64,000 nucleotides of DNA. It comes from [Clostridium] aerotolerans DSM 5434. GTDB taxonomy: Bacteria > Bacillota > Clostridia > Lachnospirales > Lachnospiraceae. Of this stretch, positions 21,566-30,746 are shown piece after piece. The position numbers and the translations under genes are program-made. The stretch spans positions 62,001 to 126,000 of the forward strand of contig NZ_JHWJ01000001.1 of the NCBI RefSeq assembly GCF_000687555.1. Reading direction: 5' to 3'. The notes under the pieces were generated by a model. The model was not told where the DNA came from. It worked only from the letters and a program-made list of their open reading frames with translations, and did not search any database. Each line of letters opens with the position of its first letter. The first letter of the stretch is position 1.

Positions 21566-21976
21566 ATGAAGATAAATTACGAAAAACCGAAAGCAGAAGA
21601 TTACGTTAGCTTAAGACTTCGTTCTGGAATGGGGAATAAAGATTTGGAAAGAAGCAAAATTGCAATATCAAATTCTTTGTTTACCGTATCTCTTTACGAA
21701 AAAGAAGAATTAATAGGATTTGGTAGGATTGTTGGTGATGGAGGAATTACTTACGTGGTAAGTGACATAATGGTAGATGAAAACTATAGAAGAAAAGGTT
21801 TTGCAAATCAAATAATGAAGGAAATCAATGACTACTTTGAAAAAAATACGTTTGAAGACAGTTATATCTGTTTGATAGCCAACAGTCCCGCTGATTTATT
21901 ATACCATAAATATCAGTTTGAATACTTGCCGTCAAATAAATATGGCATGCTGCGTGAACAAAGCACAGTAAAATAA
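21566..21976 (+). CDS. GNAT-family N-acetyltransferase
   Basis: This protein of 136 residues is a compact GNAT. The acetyl-CoA-binding motif A is VVSDIMVDENYRRKGFANQIM, with the typical R/Q-x-x-G-x-A/G pattern as RRKGFA. The substrate may be a small amine or an antibiotic and is not predictable. The start at 21566 lies 9 bases after GGAGG. The gene is divergent to the MocR regulator and 19 bp upstream of an alpha/beta hydrolase, so the two likely form an operon under MocR control. Confidence 0.85.
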   Translation: MKINYEKPKAEDYVSLRLRSGMGNKDLERSKIAISNSLFTVSLYEKEELIGFGRIVGDGGITYVVSDIMVDENYRRKGFANQIMKEINDYFEKNTFEDSYICLIANSPADLLYHKYQFEYLPSNKYGMLREQSTVK

Positions 21977-21995
21977 AATTATGAGGGTGATATAG

Positions 21996-22955
21996 ATGAA
22001 AAAGACACTTAGAATTACCGGAAAGATATTGCTATGGATATTAGGGATCATAGCTGGGCTGGTGATAATCTCAGCACTGTCCCATAACATATTAAATTCA
22101 ATGGAAAAGAATAAATATAAAATCGGTCAGACGGTACATGTAGACGGTAAAAATATGCAAGCCTATGTGACTGGCAAAGGAGAAAAAACCATTGTGTTAC
22201 TAAGCGGCCTGGGAACCGCTTCACCGATTGCTGATTTTATGCCTTTGGCAGAAAGCTTAAGTAAGGATTATAAAGTTGTAATCCTTGAAAACTTTGGGTA
22301 CGGGTTTAGCAGTACCACAAAGAAAGAGCGATCTAATGAAAATATAGTAAATGAAATAAGAACCGCTTTGAAAGAATTAGAAATTAGTGGACCATATATT
22401 TTAATGCCCCACTCCATATCGGGCATATATTCCATGTACTATGCAAAAAAATATCCAAATGAAGTGGAAGCAATCATTGGAATTGATGAATCTGTACCGA
22501 ATCAAACCAAAACCAATAAAGATGAAGATATGTCCTCCAGCTTGACGTTACTTAACACGTTAGGAATTTTAAGGGATATATCATACCTTTCACCGAGTGC
22601 TGATGACGGCATGAACCAAAACAATTATTATTCTGAAGAACTAGTTAAATTGAAAAACAAGGCAACCCTTTGGAATACTGCAAACGTCTCTATAGTAAAT
22701 GAAATGAATACGGTAAATTCAAATACAAAAGAGCTATATGACGTAAAATACCCAAATGATTTACCTGTTCTAGCCTTTTTATCAAAGGATACAGTGGATA
22801 CCGAACAGGAGTGGTTACCGCTTCATGAGGAATTGATTTCAAACGATGAGATACAAAAGATAGAAACACTTAGTGGTGGGCATTATTTACATTGGACAAA
22901 TGCGGATAAGATTGCCGAAATGACAAAAGAGTTCATATCCACACATTTAAAATAG
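21996..22955 (+). CDS. membrane-anchored alpha/beta hydrolase
   Basis: The 319-residue protein begins with a basic stretch and one hydrophobic helix (ILLWILGIIAGLVIISALS, about residues 10-28), then a hydrolase domain facing outward. The nucleophile elbow is PHSISG, with Pro in place of the usual first Gly, and the late His is in GGHYLHW. An acid in FLSKDTVDTE may complete the triad. It resembles proline-iminopeptidase-like or lipase-like hydrolases. It is likely co-expressed with the GNAT upstream. Confidence 0.8.
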   Translation: MKKTLRITGKILLWILGIIAGLVIISALSHNILNSMEKNKYKIGQTVHVDGKNMQAYVTGKGEKTIVLLSGLGTASPIADFMPLAESLSKDYKVVILENFGYGFSSTTKKERSNENIVNEIRTALKELEISGPYILMPHSISGIYSMYYAKKYPNEVEAIIGIDESVPNQTKTNKDEDMSSSLTLLNTLGILRDISYLSPSADDGMNQNNYYSEELVKLKNKATLWNTANVSIVNEMNTVNSNTKELYDVKYPNDLPVLAFLSKDTVDTEQEWLPLHEELISNDEIQKIETLSGGHYLHWTNADKIAEMTKEFISTHLK

Positions 22956-22976
22956 CATTATCACTTAAAATAAAGA

Positions 22977-23024
22977 GCCATAGCATCCTAAGTAATGTAG
23001 AATCTTATGATGCTATGGCCTTTG
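22977..23024. terminator. bidirectional intrinsic terminator
   Basis: GCCATAGCATC and GATGCTATGGC form a perfect 11-bp stem between the convergent hydrolase and ABC exporter genes, with T-rich flanks. Confidence 0.8.
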
Positions 23025-23042
23025 TTTATTGCAAATTAATCT

Positions 23043-24932
23043 TTATTCCAGTTCAAATGCGCCCGTATAAAGCTGATAATACGTACCTTTTTGCTCAATC
23101 AGGCTTTCGTGGGAGCCCCTTTCGATAATTTTTCCATGATCCAGAACCATAATCGCGTCACTGTTTTTTACAGTGGAAAGCCTGTGTGCAATGACAAATA
23201 CAGTTCTTCCCTTCATCAGGTTATCCATACCTTTCTGGACCAGGGCTTCTGTTCTTGTATCAATGGATGAAGTTGCTTCATCTAAGATCATGGCTGGCGG
23301 GTCAGCAACGGCTGCGCGGGCAATGGAAATCAGCTGTCTCTGTCCCTGGGAGAGACTGGAGCCATTCCCGGTCAATATTGTTTCATAGCCATCTGGAAGT
23401 CTTGTGATAAAATCATCTGCATTGGCTAATTTTGCAGCAGCAATACATTCCTCATCCGTCGCATCCAGGCGGCCATAGCGGATATTGTCTATGACAGAAC
23501 CTGTAAATAAATTCACATCCTGTAAGACTACGCCCAATGAGCTTCTAAGCGCTGGCTTTTTGATTTTAGAAATATTAATTCCATCATAACGAATCTTACC
23601 TTCCATAATATCGTAAAAACGGTTGATCAGATTCGTAATGGTAGTTTTTCCGGCACCGGTAGCGCCAACAAATGCAATTTTTTGTCCTGGCTTTGCAAAC
23701 AGAGATACATCATTTAGAACCAGTTTTTCAGGCACATAGCCAAAGTCAACATCTTCCAATCTGACGTCTCCAGTAAGTTCGGTGAGAGTGACCGTTCCAT
23801 CCTGGTGAGGGTGTTTCCATGCCCACATTTCTGTGTTTTCTTTCGTCTCTATCAAGTTGCCTTCGGAATCCTTTTTTATATTTACCAGAGTCACATAGCC
23901 ATGGTCTTCCTCAGGCTCTTCATCCATTAACTCAAATACGCGGGTTGCACCGGCAAGTCCCATTGCAATCATAGAGACCTGCATAGATGCCTGACCAATG
24001 GTCTGGCTAAGCTGTCTTGACATACCTAAAAACGAAACAATAATACCAATTGAAACAATGCTGACACCAGTAAGGCTTAAGTTCGGTGCCTTTAAATAGA
24101 CCATAAGTCCACCAACGACTGCAAGAAGAACATACATGAGATTCCCCACATTGCCTAGAATCGGCATCAGAACATTACCGTTCTGGTTTGCTTTTTCTCC
24201 GTCTCTAAAAAGCTGTTCATTCAGTTTTTTAAATGCTTCTTTATTCTCTTCTTCATGGCAGAATACTTTAACAACTTTCTGCCCCTGCATCATTTCTTCA
24301 ATAAAGCCTTCTTCTTTTGCTAAAGATTTTTGCTGCTGAATCATAAAGGTTGCAGTGACACTACCCAGTTTCTTTGTAATCTTTAACATCAGGAAGATTA
24401 CAAGCACTACCACGAGGGTAAGCCAGATGCTGTAGTATAACATAGTAAGGAACATTACTGTTATAGTCAAAGCAGACTGAAAAAGTGTTGGAAGGCTCTG
24501 TCCGATGAGCTGTCTTATGGCATCGGTATCGTTGGTATAAGTACTCATGATATCTCCATGTGCATGGGTATCAAAATATTTAACTGGAAGTGTTTGCATT
24601 TTATCAAACATATCATTTCTTAAATTTCTAAGCGTTCCCTGTGTGACAATTGCCATGATCTGATTATAGATGATTGATGCAATGGTACCGCAGATATAGA
24701 TGAAGCCCATGGTTAACAGTATGGATGTAAATTTGCCTGCAACAGCTTCAAATCCCTGATTTACACCAGGAGTGATACATTCATCAATTAACCTCTGAAT
24801 AAAAATCGTTGCAATGGTAGAGGAGAATGCACTGATTACAATACAGATTAAAGTTACAATTAACTGGATTTTATAATGTGAAAATAAATAGCGGACCAGG
24901 CGCCCAAAGCTGTGTTGTTTTTTCTGATTCAT
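23043..24932 (-). CDS. ABC exporter half, canonical ATPase site
   Basis: The 629-residue half-transporter has an N-terminal six-helix ABC exporter domain and a C-terminal ATPase with Walker A GATGAGKTTIT, signature SLSQGQRQLIS and Walker B AMILDEATSSID with the catalytic Glu. An insert of about 60 residues around position 345-405 (rich in Glu, Trp and Lys) precedes the ATPase, as in LmrD/BmrD-type subunits. It pairs with the subunit encoded 3 bp upstream to form a heterodimeric multidrug or lipid exporter. Transcription is probably held by the divergent TetR regulator. Confidence 0.92.
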   Translation of the reverse strand: MNQKKQHSFGRLVRYLFSHYKIQLIVTLICIVISAFSSTIATIFIQRLIDECITPGVNQGFEAVAGKFTSILLTMGFIYICGTIASIIYNQIMAIVTQGTLRNLRNDMFDKMQTLPVKYFDTHAHGDIMSTYTNDTDAIRQLIGQSLPTLFQSALTITVMFLTMLYYSIWLTLVVVLVIFLMLKITKKLGSVTATFMIQQQKSLAKEEGFIEEMMQGQKVVKVFCHEEENKEAFKKLNEQLFRDGEKANQNGNVLMPILGNVGNLMYVLLAVVGGLMVYLKAPNLSLTGVSIVSIGIIVSFLGMSRQLSQTIGQASMQVSMIAMGLAGATRVFELMDEEPEEDHGYVTLVNIKKDSEGNLIETKENTEMWAWKHPHQDGTVTLTELTGDVRLEDVDFGYVPEKLVLNDVSLFAKPGQKIAFVGATGAGKTTITNLINRFYDIMEGKIRYDGINISKIKKPALRSSLGVVLQDVNLFTGSVIDNIRYGRLDATDEECIAAAKLANADDFITRLPDGYETILTGNGSSLSQGQRQLISIARAAVADPPAMILDEATSSIDTRTEALVQKGMDNLMKGRTVFVIAHRLSTVKNSDAIMVLDHGKIIERGSHESLIEQKGTYYQLYTGAFELE

Positions 24933-24935
24933 GGG

Positions 24936-26672
24936 TTAGTCCTCCTTCTTTCCATTGGTCTGAGACTGGTAAACTTCGTAATAGATTCCCTTGTGTGCAA
25001 GCAATTCTTCATGAGTTCCCTGCTCCGAGACCTTACCTCCATCTAATACAATGATCTGGTCTGCATCTTCCAAAGAAGAGGTTCTCTGTGCAATAATGAT
25101 TTTGGTTGTTTCAGGAATCTCTTCACGAAGTGCCTTCCGAATCATGGCATCGGTCTTTGTATCGACTGCAGAGGTGGAATCGTCTAAAATGAGAATCTTA
25201 GGTTTCTTTAATAAGGCTCGTGCGATACAGAGCCTCTGCTTCTGTCCGCCTGAAACATTGGTTCCGCCCTGTTCTATATAGGTATCATATTTGTCAGGGA
25301 ACTGCTGTACAAATTCATCTGCCTGAGCCAGCTTACATACTCTCACAAGCTCTTCGTCACTGGCGTCTTTTTTACCCCAACGGAGATTTTCCTTAATTGT
25401 TCCAGAGAATAAGACATTTTTCTGTAATACCACTGCGACCTCATCACGAAGGGATTCTAAATCATAATTTCTCACATCGACTCCGTTTACACAGACCTTG
25501 CCCTCTGTGACATCGTAAAGTCTGGAGATCAACTGAATCAGGGAGGTTTTGGAGGAACCGGTTCCTCCAAGGATGCCAATGGTCTGCCCCGATTTAATAT
25601 CCAAATTGATATTCACCAATGCGGGTTTCTTGCTCTTTTTAGAGTAGCTGAAGGAAACATTCTCAAACTGAATACTTCCGCTTTTTACTTCCGTCACGCC
25701 ATTTTCAGGAGAGGTTAAGGTACTTTCATGATTTAACACCTCACAGATACGATTGGCCGATTCTCTGGCCATGGAACAAATAACGAAGACCATGGATAAC
25801 ATCATGAGAGAGGAGAGAATCTGTACCCCATAGTTGATCAGTGAAGATAACTGTCCTGTCGTTAATTCTGCTGCACCACTGCTTATAATAGTCTTTGCTC
25901 CAATAAGGCTTACAAGAAAGATGGCAAGAGAAATACAAAACATCAGAATTGGATTGTTCAAAGCAATAATTCTCTCCGCTAATGTAAATTCCTTACACAC
26001 ATCAGCAGCAGCCTTTTGAAACTTTTCTCGTTCATAGTCCTCTCTTACGAAAGATTTCACAACACGAATACCTTGTATATTTTCCTGAACCGAATTATTC
26101 ATCGCATCATATTTCTTAAATATGCGTCTGAAAATTGGGAATACAGTAAATACAATTGAAAATAAGGCGGCGGCTACAAATGGAATCATAATTAGAAAGA
26201 TAAGGGACATTTTTACACTGATTGTCAGGCTGATAATAACTGAAAAAATAAGCATAAGTGGTGTTCTTACTGCAATCCGGATGATCATTTGATATGCATT
26301 CTGTACATTGGTCACATCCGTTGTCATTCTTGTGACCAAAGATGATGTGGAGAACTTATCTATATCAGAAAAAGAAAAGTCTTGTATCTTAAAAAACACA
26401 TCCTGTCTTAAATTCTTGGCAAAGCCACAGGAGGCGGTAGCACCAATCCTTCCTGACATGTATCCAAATACCAGGGATAGCATTGCCATAATAATTAATA
26501 TAATTCCATAACGTATTATTGGTATCATTGATGACCCGGTCATTTTATCAATTAAATTAGCCATGACCAGAGGTAATAAGCATTCTAATATTATTTCCAA
26601 CGTTATATATAATGGCGTTAAAATAGAGGCTTTTTTATATTCTCTAATACTTTTCATCAGCGTCCTTATCAT
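24936..26672 (-). CDS. ABC exporter half, degenerate ATPase site
   Basis: The 578-residue partner subunit has six membrane segments and an ATPase with Walker A GGTGSSKTSLIQ, signature VSGGQKQR and Walker B ILILDDSTSAVD. The residue after Walker B is Asp instead of the catalytic Glu, so this subunit supplies the non-hydrolysing half, as in BmrC/LmrC- or TM287-type heterodimers. The first gene of a two-gene operon, it is divergent to TetR. Substrates are unknown. Confidence 0.92.
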   Translation of the reverse strand: MIRTLMKSIREYKKASILTPLYITLEIILECLLPLVMANLIDKMTGSSMIPIIRYGIILIIMAMLSLVFGYMSGRIGATASCGFAKNLRQDVFFKIQDFSFSDIDKFSTSSLVTRMTTDVTNVQNAYQMIIRIAVRTPLMLIFSVIISLTISVKMSLIFLIMIPFVAAALFSIVFTVFPIFRRIFKKYDAMNNSVQENIQGIRVVKSFVREDYEREKFQKAAADVCKEFTLAERIIALNNPILMFCISLAIFLVSLIGAKTIISSGAAELTTGQLSSLINYGVQILSSLMMLSMVFVICSMARESANRICEVLNHESTLTSPENGVTEVKSGSIQFENVSFSYSKKSKKPALVNINLDIKSGQTIGILGGTGSSKTSLIQLISRLYDVTEGKVCVNGVDVRNYDLESLRDEVAVVLQKNVLFSGTIKENLRWGKKDASDEELVRVCKLAQADEFVQQFPDKYDTYIEQGGTNVSGGQKQRLCIARALLKKPKILILDDSTSAVDTKTDAMIRKALREEIPETTKIIIAQRTSSLEDADQIIVLDGGKVSEQGTHEELLAHKGIYYEVYQSQTNGKKED

Positions 26673-26837
26673 GTTATTTTCTCCTTTACATTTTTTTTAC
26701 GAACGAGTATTATTTTATTGAACTATGGTCGTTTAGTCAATGGTCAATGATTATATATCGTTTAATATGAGACGAATTTGAGAAATCGTTGATTATCATA
26801 AAATAAATAAATATATTGAATTAGAAAGTGGGGTTTT

Positions 26838-27371
26838 ATGAAAGAAGATTTGAGAGTTGTTAAGACGAAAAGAAACATAAAAAGTGAAATGATGGAACTA
26901 TTAAAGAAAAAGCCGGTAGAAAAGATCACGGTTACTGAACTTGCCTCCCAGGCTTTTATAAACAAAGGGACATTTTATCATCATTATTCCGATATTTATG
27001 AATTATATCACGAACTTGTGTCTGATTTTATTGAAAACTCTCTTGGTTCCCTGGATTATTATGAAGAGTTCTTTACAGAACCAGAACGTTTTATTCAAAA
27101 GTTTCTTCGTGATTTCAGGGAAAATGACATCAAGAAAACATTTCCCTTTTATAATGAAGGAACTCATAGCCTTTTTCTGCCATATTACGTAACGGAAATG
27201 CTTTTAAATAGACTGATGTCTGTAAACTATGTAGAAAACACCATTGAAAATCGTGTAAAGGTGCAATGCTGTATTACTGCCATTACAGCAACAAAGGCTC
27301 ATTTTGATGAGAAATATAATGACATCATTGTTAAAGTTGTTAGTAAGCTGATTCATTCGACCTTTCAATAA
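26838..27371 (+). CDS. TetR-family regulator of the ABC exporter
   Basis: The 177-residue protein begins with a TetR helix-turn-helix (MMELLKKKPVEKITVTELAS, then INKGTFYHHYSDIYELYHEL). The C-terminal region resembles TetR_C_7-type domains common in clostridia. It is divergent to the two exporter genes with a 165-bp shared AT-rich region, the usual arrangement of a local drug-responsive repressor. No clean palindrome was found between them. Confidence 0.88.
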   Translation: MKEDLRVVKTKRNIKSEMMELLKKKPVEKITVTELASQAFINKGTFYHHYSDIYELYHELVSDFIENSLGSLDYYEEFFTEPERFIQKFLRDFRENDIKKTFPFYNEGTHSLFLPYYVTEMLLNRLMSVNYVENTIENRVKVQCCITAITATKAHFDEKYNDIIVKVVSKLIHSTFQ

Positions 27372-27395
27372 AGATGAATACTATTATGCAGGAAC

Positions 27396-27426
27396 AGCCA
27401 TAGGGTTAAAACTCTATGGCTATATT
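27396..27426. terminator. bidirectional intrinsic terminator
   Basis: AGCCATAG (27396-27403) and CTATGGCT (27414-27421) form the stem, extended by GGGTT/ACT pairing, with ATATTTTT after it. It serves TetR on one strand, and its right arm touches the stop of the convergent LysR gene. Confidence 0.75.
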
Positions 27427-28316
27427 TTTACGCTTTTAGAATATTCGTCCGCCACCTCCAGTAATTTCTCAATACAATCATTGGATTCCCTATTATATAG
27501 GCATGTCACCTTAAAATAACCCTCAAATCCCGTCAAAGGAACAAAACGCACCGTATCATTAGCAAACTGTTTCATATGACTGGCAAGAAGAGAGATGCCA
27601 ATCTGGCAGTCTACCATAAGCATCATATTAAGCAGAGAGTTAGCCTCATAGACCGTATTTGGAGAAAAGCCTTCTTTTGAATAAATGTTGTCGATTAAAT
27701 TGTGGTCGGTTCTGGAAAACTTAGGATCCATATGAATAAATGGCTCGTCCTTAATCATGGTGAGAGAGACGGATTTAAGCTCTGAAAATTTGTGGCTCTC
27801 AGGAAATACCACGCACATGTGGTCTGTGAAAACAGTCTTTTTTAAAATATGAGGCGGGCAGTCGATCTCAATATCCGGCAGGATGGCAACATCGATCTGG
27901 CCGCTTATTAAAGTTTCCATAATGTGATTGTAGGTGTAGTCCATGGGGTTGACCTTGATAGTGGGGTAAAGCTCATGGAACCGCTTAATAAGCTTAGGGA
28001 AATGATGGACAAGGGCGGTGCCTAAAAGACCGATGCTTATGACTCCTGTTGTCCCATTTTCCAGGTCTTTTACTTTTTTCACAGCAGAATCATAAGAGTG
28101 AAGGGTCTTTTTTATTTCATGGTAAAAGACCTTTCCGGTGGGAGTCAGTTTTACCTCTCTTTTGTTTCGTATGAAAAGCTGGGAACCGATGGAGTGCTCC
28201 AAATTGAGGACAAGCTTGCTAAGGGTCGGTTGGGTGATGTGAAGCTGCTGGGAAGCCTTTGTGTAACTGAGGGTTTCAGCCAGTACAATAAAGTATTCTA
28301 ATTGAAAAAGGTTCAT
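27420..28316 (-). CDS. LysR-family regulator divergent to the phloroglucinol operon
   Basis: This 298-residue LysR protein has the N-terminal winged helix (FIVLAETLSYTKASQQLHIT, then LSKLVLNLEHSIG) and an effector-binding domain. It lies 240 bp from, and opposite to, the 3-hydroxy-5-oxohexanoate dehydrogenase gene, the first of the catabolic operon, so it is the prime candidate activator. A possible LysR box with TTAT...ATAA symmetry lies at 28359-28372. The effector may be phloroglucinol or a ring-opening product; that is inferred from place only. Confidence 0.88.
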   Translation of the reverse strand: MNLFQLEYFIVLAETLSYTKASQQLHITQPTLSKLVLNLEHSIGSQLFIRNKREVKLTPTGKVFYHEIKKTLHSYDSAVKKVKDLENGTTGVISIGLLGTALVHHFPKLIKRFHELYPTIKVNPMDYTYNHIMETLISGQIDVAILPDIEIDCPPHILKKTVFTDHMCVVFPESHKFSELKSVSLTMIKDEPFIHMDPKFSRTDHNLIDNIYSKEGFSPNTVYEANSLLNMMLMVDCQIGISLLASHMKQFANDTVRFVPLTGFEGYFKVTCLYNRESNDCIEKLLEVADEYSKSVKI

Positions 28317-28556
28317 TTACACTCTCCATTTTACTAAAAAAATCTCATGTTTACTCAATTATCATATCATAAATTTACTTAAATATCTCGATTATTCCTA
28401 AAAACATCGTCAAAATATATGAAAAAATGTTATCACAGTAATGAAAATTATCAATTTATTATAAAAACAAAAGGATGATACACTGAAATTACGAAATGAA
28501 GACGTGACAAATGCGAATCATGGTCACAGGGAAGAAAGAGAAAGAAGGTGTTACAT
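28317..28556. promoter_or_regulatory. divergent control region of the phloroglucinol operon
   Basis: These 240 bp are strongly AT-rich, unlike the operon that follows. TTATCATATCATAA at 28359-28372 fits a T-N11-A LysR-box pattern, and AAAGAAGG at 28541-28548 is the ribosome site for the ATG at 28557. I could not fix the -35/-10 boxes with confidence. Confidence 0.4.
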
Positions 28557-29501
28557 ATGATTCAAAATATTGCCGTCATAGGAGCCGGTACCATGGGTCA
28601 TGCCATCGCGGGATGCTTTGCCTTGTATGGATATCATGTTTCCGTATACGAAAGCTTTGAGGAGGTACGCAATACCTGCAAGGAAAAAATCAAAAAACAG
28701 TATGAATTTCTCCAGGAGGAGGGGCTGATGGAACCAGCCAAAGCAGAACAATCTTTGGCTAACATTGAGACCCATGATGATCTGGAGTCCGCTGTAAGGG
28801 ATGCAGATTATATCATTGAAGCCATTCCGGAAAGACTGGATTTAAAGCAGCAGCTCTTTGAGAATCTTATTAAGTACGCTCCCGCAGATGCGATCATCGC
28901 CAGCAACACATCGAGCATTGGGTTTTTTGATTTAACTGCCAAAATGGCTGAAAAGGATAAAGCCAGGACCATGGTATGCCACTGGTATAACCCGGCTCAT
29001 TTAATTCCTCTGGTGGAACTGTCATTTTTCGGAAATATGCCGGTAAGCCGCTATCAGGAGGTGGAAGATCTTTACCGCTCCATTGAGAAGCGTCCGGCAA
29101 AGGTAAAAAAGGACATTCCGGGACTTTTAGCAAACCGGATACAGCAGGGAATCGCAAGAGAAGTATTTTCTCTCATGGACATGGGAGCGGCTGATCCAAA
29201 AGACATTGACACCGCTTTAAAATACGGACCGGCCTTTCGATATGCCACCACAGGTCAGCTTGAGGTGACGGATTTTGGCGGGCTGGATATCTGGTGCACG
29301 GTCGGCGATAACCTTTTAGCTGTTATGGACCGGTCGGCGGAGGCAAGTCCCCTGCTTCGGCAAAAGGTCACGGAAGGAAAGCTGGGCTTTAAGACAGGAG
29401 AGGGGTTCTTTACCTATCCGGAGGAGGAAAAGCAGGAGCTTCAGAACCAGTTCCATAAGCGTCTGATCAGGCAGCTTAAGGCCAGTAAGAACTATGATTA
29501 A
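28557..29501 (+). CDS. (S)-3-hydroxy-5-oxohexanoate dehydrogenase candidate (3-hydroxyacyl-CoA dehydrogenase family)
   Basis: This 314-residue NAD-dependent dehydrogenase has the dinucleotide motif VIGAGTMGHAIAG (GAGTMG at 9-14) and the catalytic pair His142 and Glu154 in CHWYNPAHLIPLVE. The family includes 3-hydroxybutyryl-CoA and L-gulonate dehydrogenases. In this operon the fitting role is oxidation of 3-hydroxy-5-oxohexanoate, the ring-opening product, to triacetate (3,5-dioxohexanoate), as known for clostridial phloroglucinol degradation. ATG at 28557 is preferred over a GTG at 28548 because AAAGAAGG ends just before the GTG. It is the first gene of the operon, and 33 bp separate it from the cupin. 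Family is sure; the substrate follows from context. Confidence 0.78.
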   Translation: MIQNIAVIGAGTMGHAIAGCFALYGYHVSVYESFEEVRNTCKEKIKKQYEFLQEEGLMEPAKAEQSLANIETHDDLESAVRDADYIIEAIPERLDLKQQLFENLIKYAPADAIIASNTSSIGFFDLTAKMAEKDKARTMVCHWYNPAHLIPLVELSFFGNMPVSRYQEVEDLYRSIEKRPAKVKKDIPGLLANRIQQGIAREVFSLMDMGAADPKDIDTALKYGPAFRYATTGQLEVTDFGGLDIWCTVGDNLLAVMDRSAEASPLLRQKVTEGKLGFKTGEGFFTYPEEEKQELQNQFHKRLIRQLKASKNYD

Positions 29502-29534
29502 AAGCAGAAAGATATATAAAGCGGAGGGCAAATT

Positions 29535-29882
29535 ATGATAAAGAGAACAATGGAAGAATTAAAAACCTACAACGTCCCAGGTCACTTCGGTATGACGGCT
29601 ATGAGGATTCATGGAAAAGAGGAGACAGGAGCGGAGAAGTTCTGGATGGGGCTGTCCACCTTTCTGCCGGGAGGGGGGGCGGAATATGCCTATGAAGACA
29701 ATCCCTTAGAGAAGGTCTATTACGTTCTGGAAGGGGAGATGACGGTGACGGACAAAGCCGGAACAAAGTATGTGGTTCATCAGAACGAAAGCATTTCCTT
29801 TAGACCCAATGAGGGACGGTATTTAGTCAATGAATCCAACCGTCCGGCAAGTATGCTGGTCATCATCAATTATCCGGAATAG
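29535..29882 (+). CDS. cupin-domain protein of the phloroglucinol operon
   Basis: The 115-residue protein is a single cupin with motif PGGGAEYAYEDNPLEKVYYVLEGEMTV-like spacing (residues 43-69) and a second motif ending RPNEGRYLVNE. The usual first-motif histidines are replaced by Tyr, Glu and Asn, so metal binding, if any, differs from the textbook pattern. It sits between the dehydrogenase and phloroglucinol reductase genes with tight spacing, so it belongs to the pathway, yet no cupin is needed for the known steps. It could be an isomerase, a lactonase-like helper or a sensor; I cannot tell. Confidence 0.7.
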   Translation: MIKRTMEELKTYNVPGHFGMTAMRIHGKEETGAEKFWMGLSTFLPGGGAEYAYEDNPLEKVYYVLEGEMTVTDKAGTKYVVHQNESISFRPNEGRYLVNESNRPASMLVIINYPE

Positions 29883-29897
29883 GAGGAAGAAATACAT

Positions 29898-30686
29898 ATG
29901 GTAAGCAAGGAATTTATGGGGGATTTATTTGACGTATCAGGCAAGGTTGCCCTTGTGACGGGAGCCACAGGAGCTTTGGGAAAAGCAGTCTCCATCGGCT
30001 ACGGGCTGGCTGGAATGAAGGTCATGGTCACGGGCCGCAAGGAAGAAACCTGCAAAGCGGTTTGTGAAGAGTTAAAGGCCCAGGGCATCCAGTGCGGATA
30101 TTCCACAGGGGACCCGGCAGTGGAAGCAGATGTAATTAAGGTGGTAAACGATACCATCACCACATTTGGGGAAATCAACGTGCTGGTAACGGCCGCAGGA
30201 TACAACAAGCCTCAACCCATTGTAGAACAGGATTTATCCACCTGGAAGCAGATCATGGATTCCGATGTTCAGGGAACCTGGCTCTTCTGCAAATATGCAG
30301 GCGAACAGATGATTAAGCAAGGCAAGGGAGGAAAGGTCATTATGGTTTCCTCTGCCCGCTCCAAGATGGGCATGGCAAATTATACAGGTTACTGCACCGC
30401 AAAGGGCGGCATTGACTTAATGGCTCAGTCTCTCGCCTGTGAGTGGACTGCAAAGTACCGCATCAATGTAAATACCATTAACCCAACCGTGTTCCGCTCT
30501 GACTTGACCGAGTGGATGTTTGATCCGGAAAGCGCTGTTTATCAGAATTTCTTAAAGCGGCTTCCCATCGGACGCCTGGGCGAGCCGGAAGATTTTGTGG
30601 GACCTTGCATTTTCCTGGCATCAAAGGCCAGCGATTTCATGACAGGAGCCAATGTGGCAACAGACGGTGGATATTGGGCCAATTAA
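29898..30686 (+). CDS. phloroglucinol reductase candidate (SDR)
   Basis: This 262-residue classical SDR has the cofactor motif TGATGALG (21-28), a catalytic Ser at 151-152, and Tyr165 and Lys169 in GYCTAKGG. Arg47 after GR in MVTGRKEE suggests NADPH. By general similarity it would be named gluconate 5-dehydrogenase-like. Its place directly before a cyclohydrolase and BKACE gene fits phloroglucinol reductase, which converts phloroglucinol to dihydrophloroglucinol. AGGAGG precedes the ATG by 11 bases. The reaction is inferred from the pathway; the fold is certain. Confidence 0.8.
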   Translation: MVSKEFMGDLFDVSGKVALVTGATGALGKAVSIGYGLAGMKVMVTGRKEETCKAVCEELKAQGIQCGYSTGDPAVEADVIKVVNDTITTFGEINVLVTAAGYNKPQPIVEQDLSTWKQIMDSDVQGTWLFCKYAGEQMIKQGKGGKVIMVSSARSKMGMANYTGYCTAKGGIDLMAQSLACEWTAKYRINVNTINPTVFRSDLTEWMFDPESAVYQNFLKRLPIGRLGEPEDFVGPCIFLASKASDFMTGANVATDGGYWAN

Positions 30687-30746
30687 TTGGAACCAAACCA
30701 TTAAAACATACAAAAATATAAAGTTAAAATTTGGAGGTATACACCC

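Noticed and set aside
28557-29501. 3-hydroxybutyryl-CoA dehydrogenase of butyrate formation
   Set aside because: No crotonase, acyl-CoA dehydrogenase or Etf genes are nearby, and the neighbours fit phloroglucinol breakdown better.
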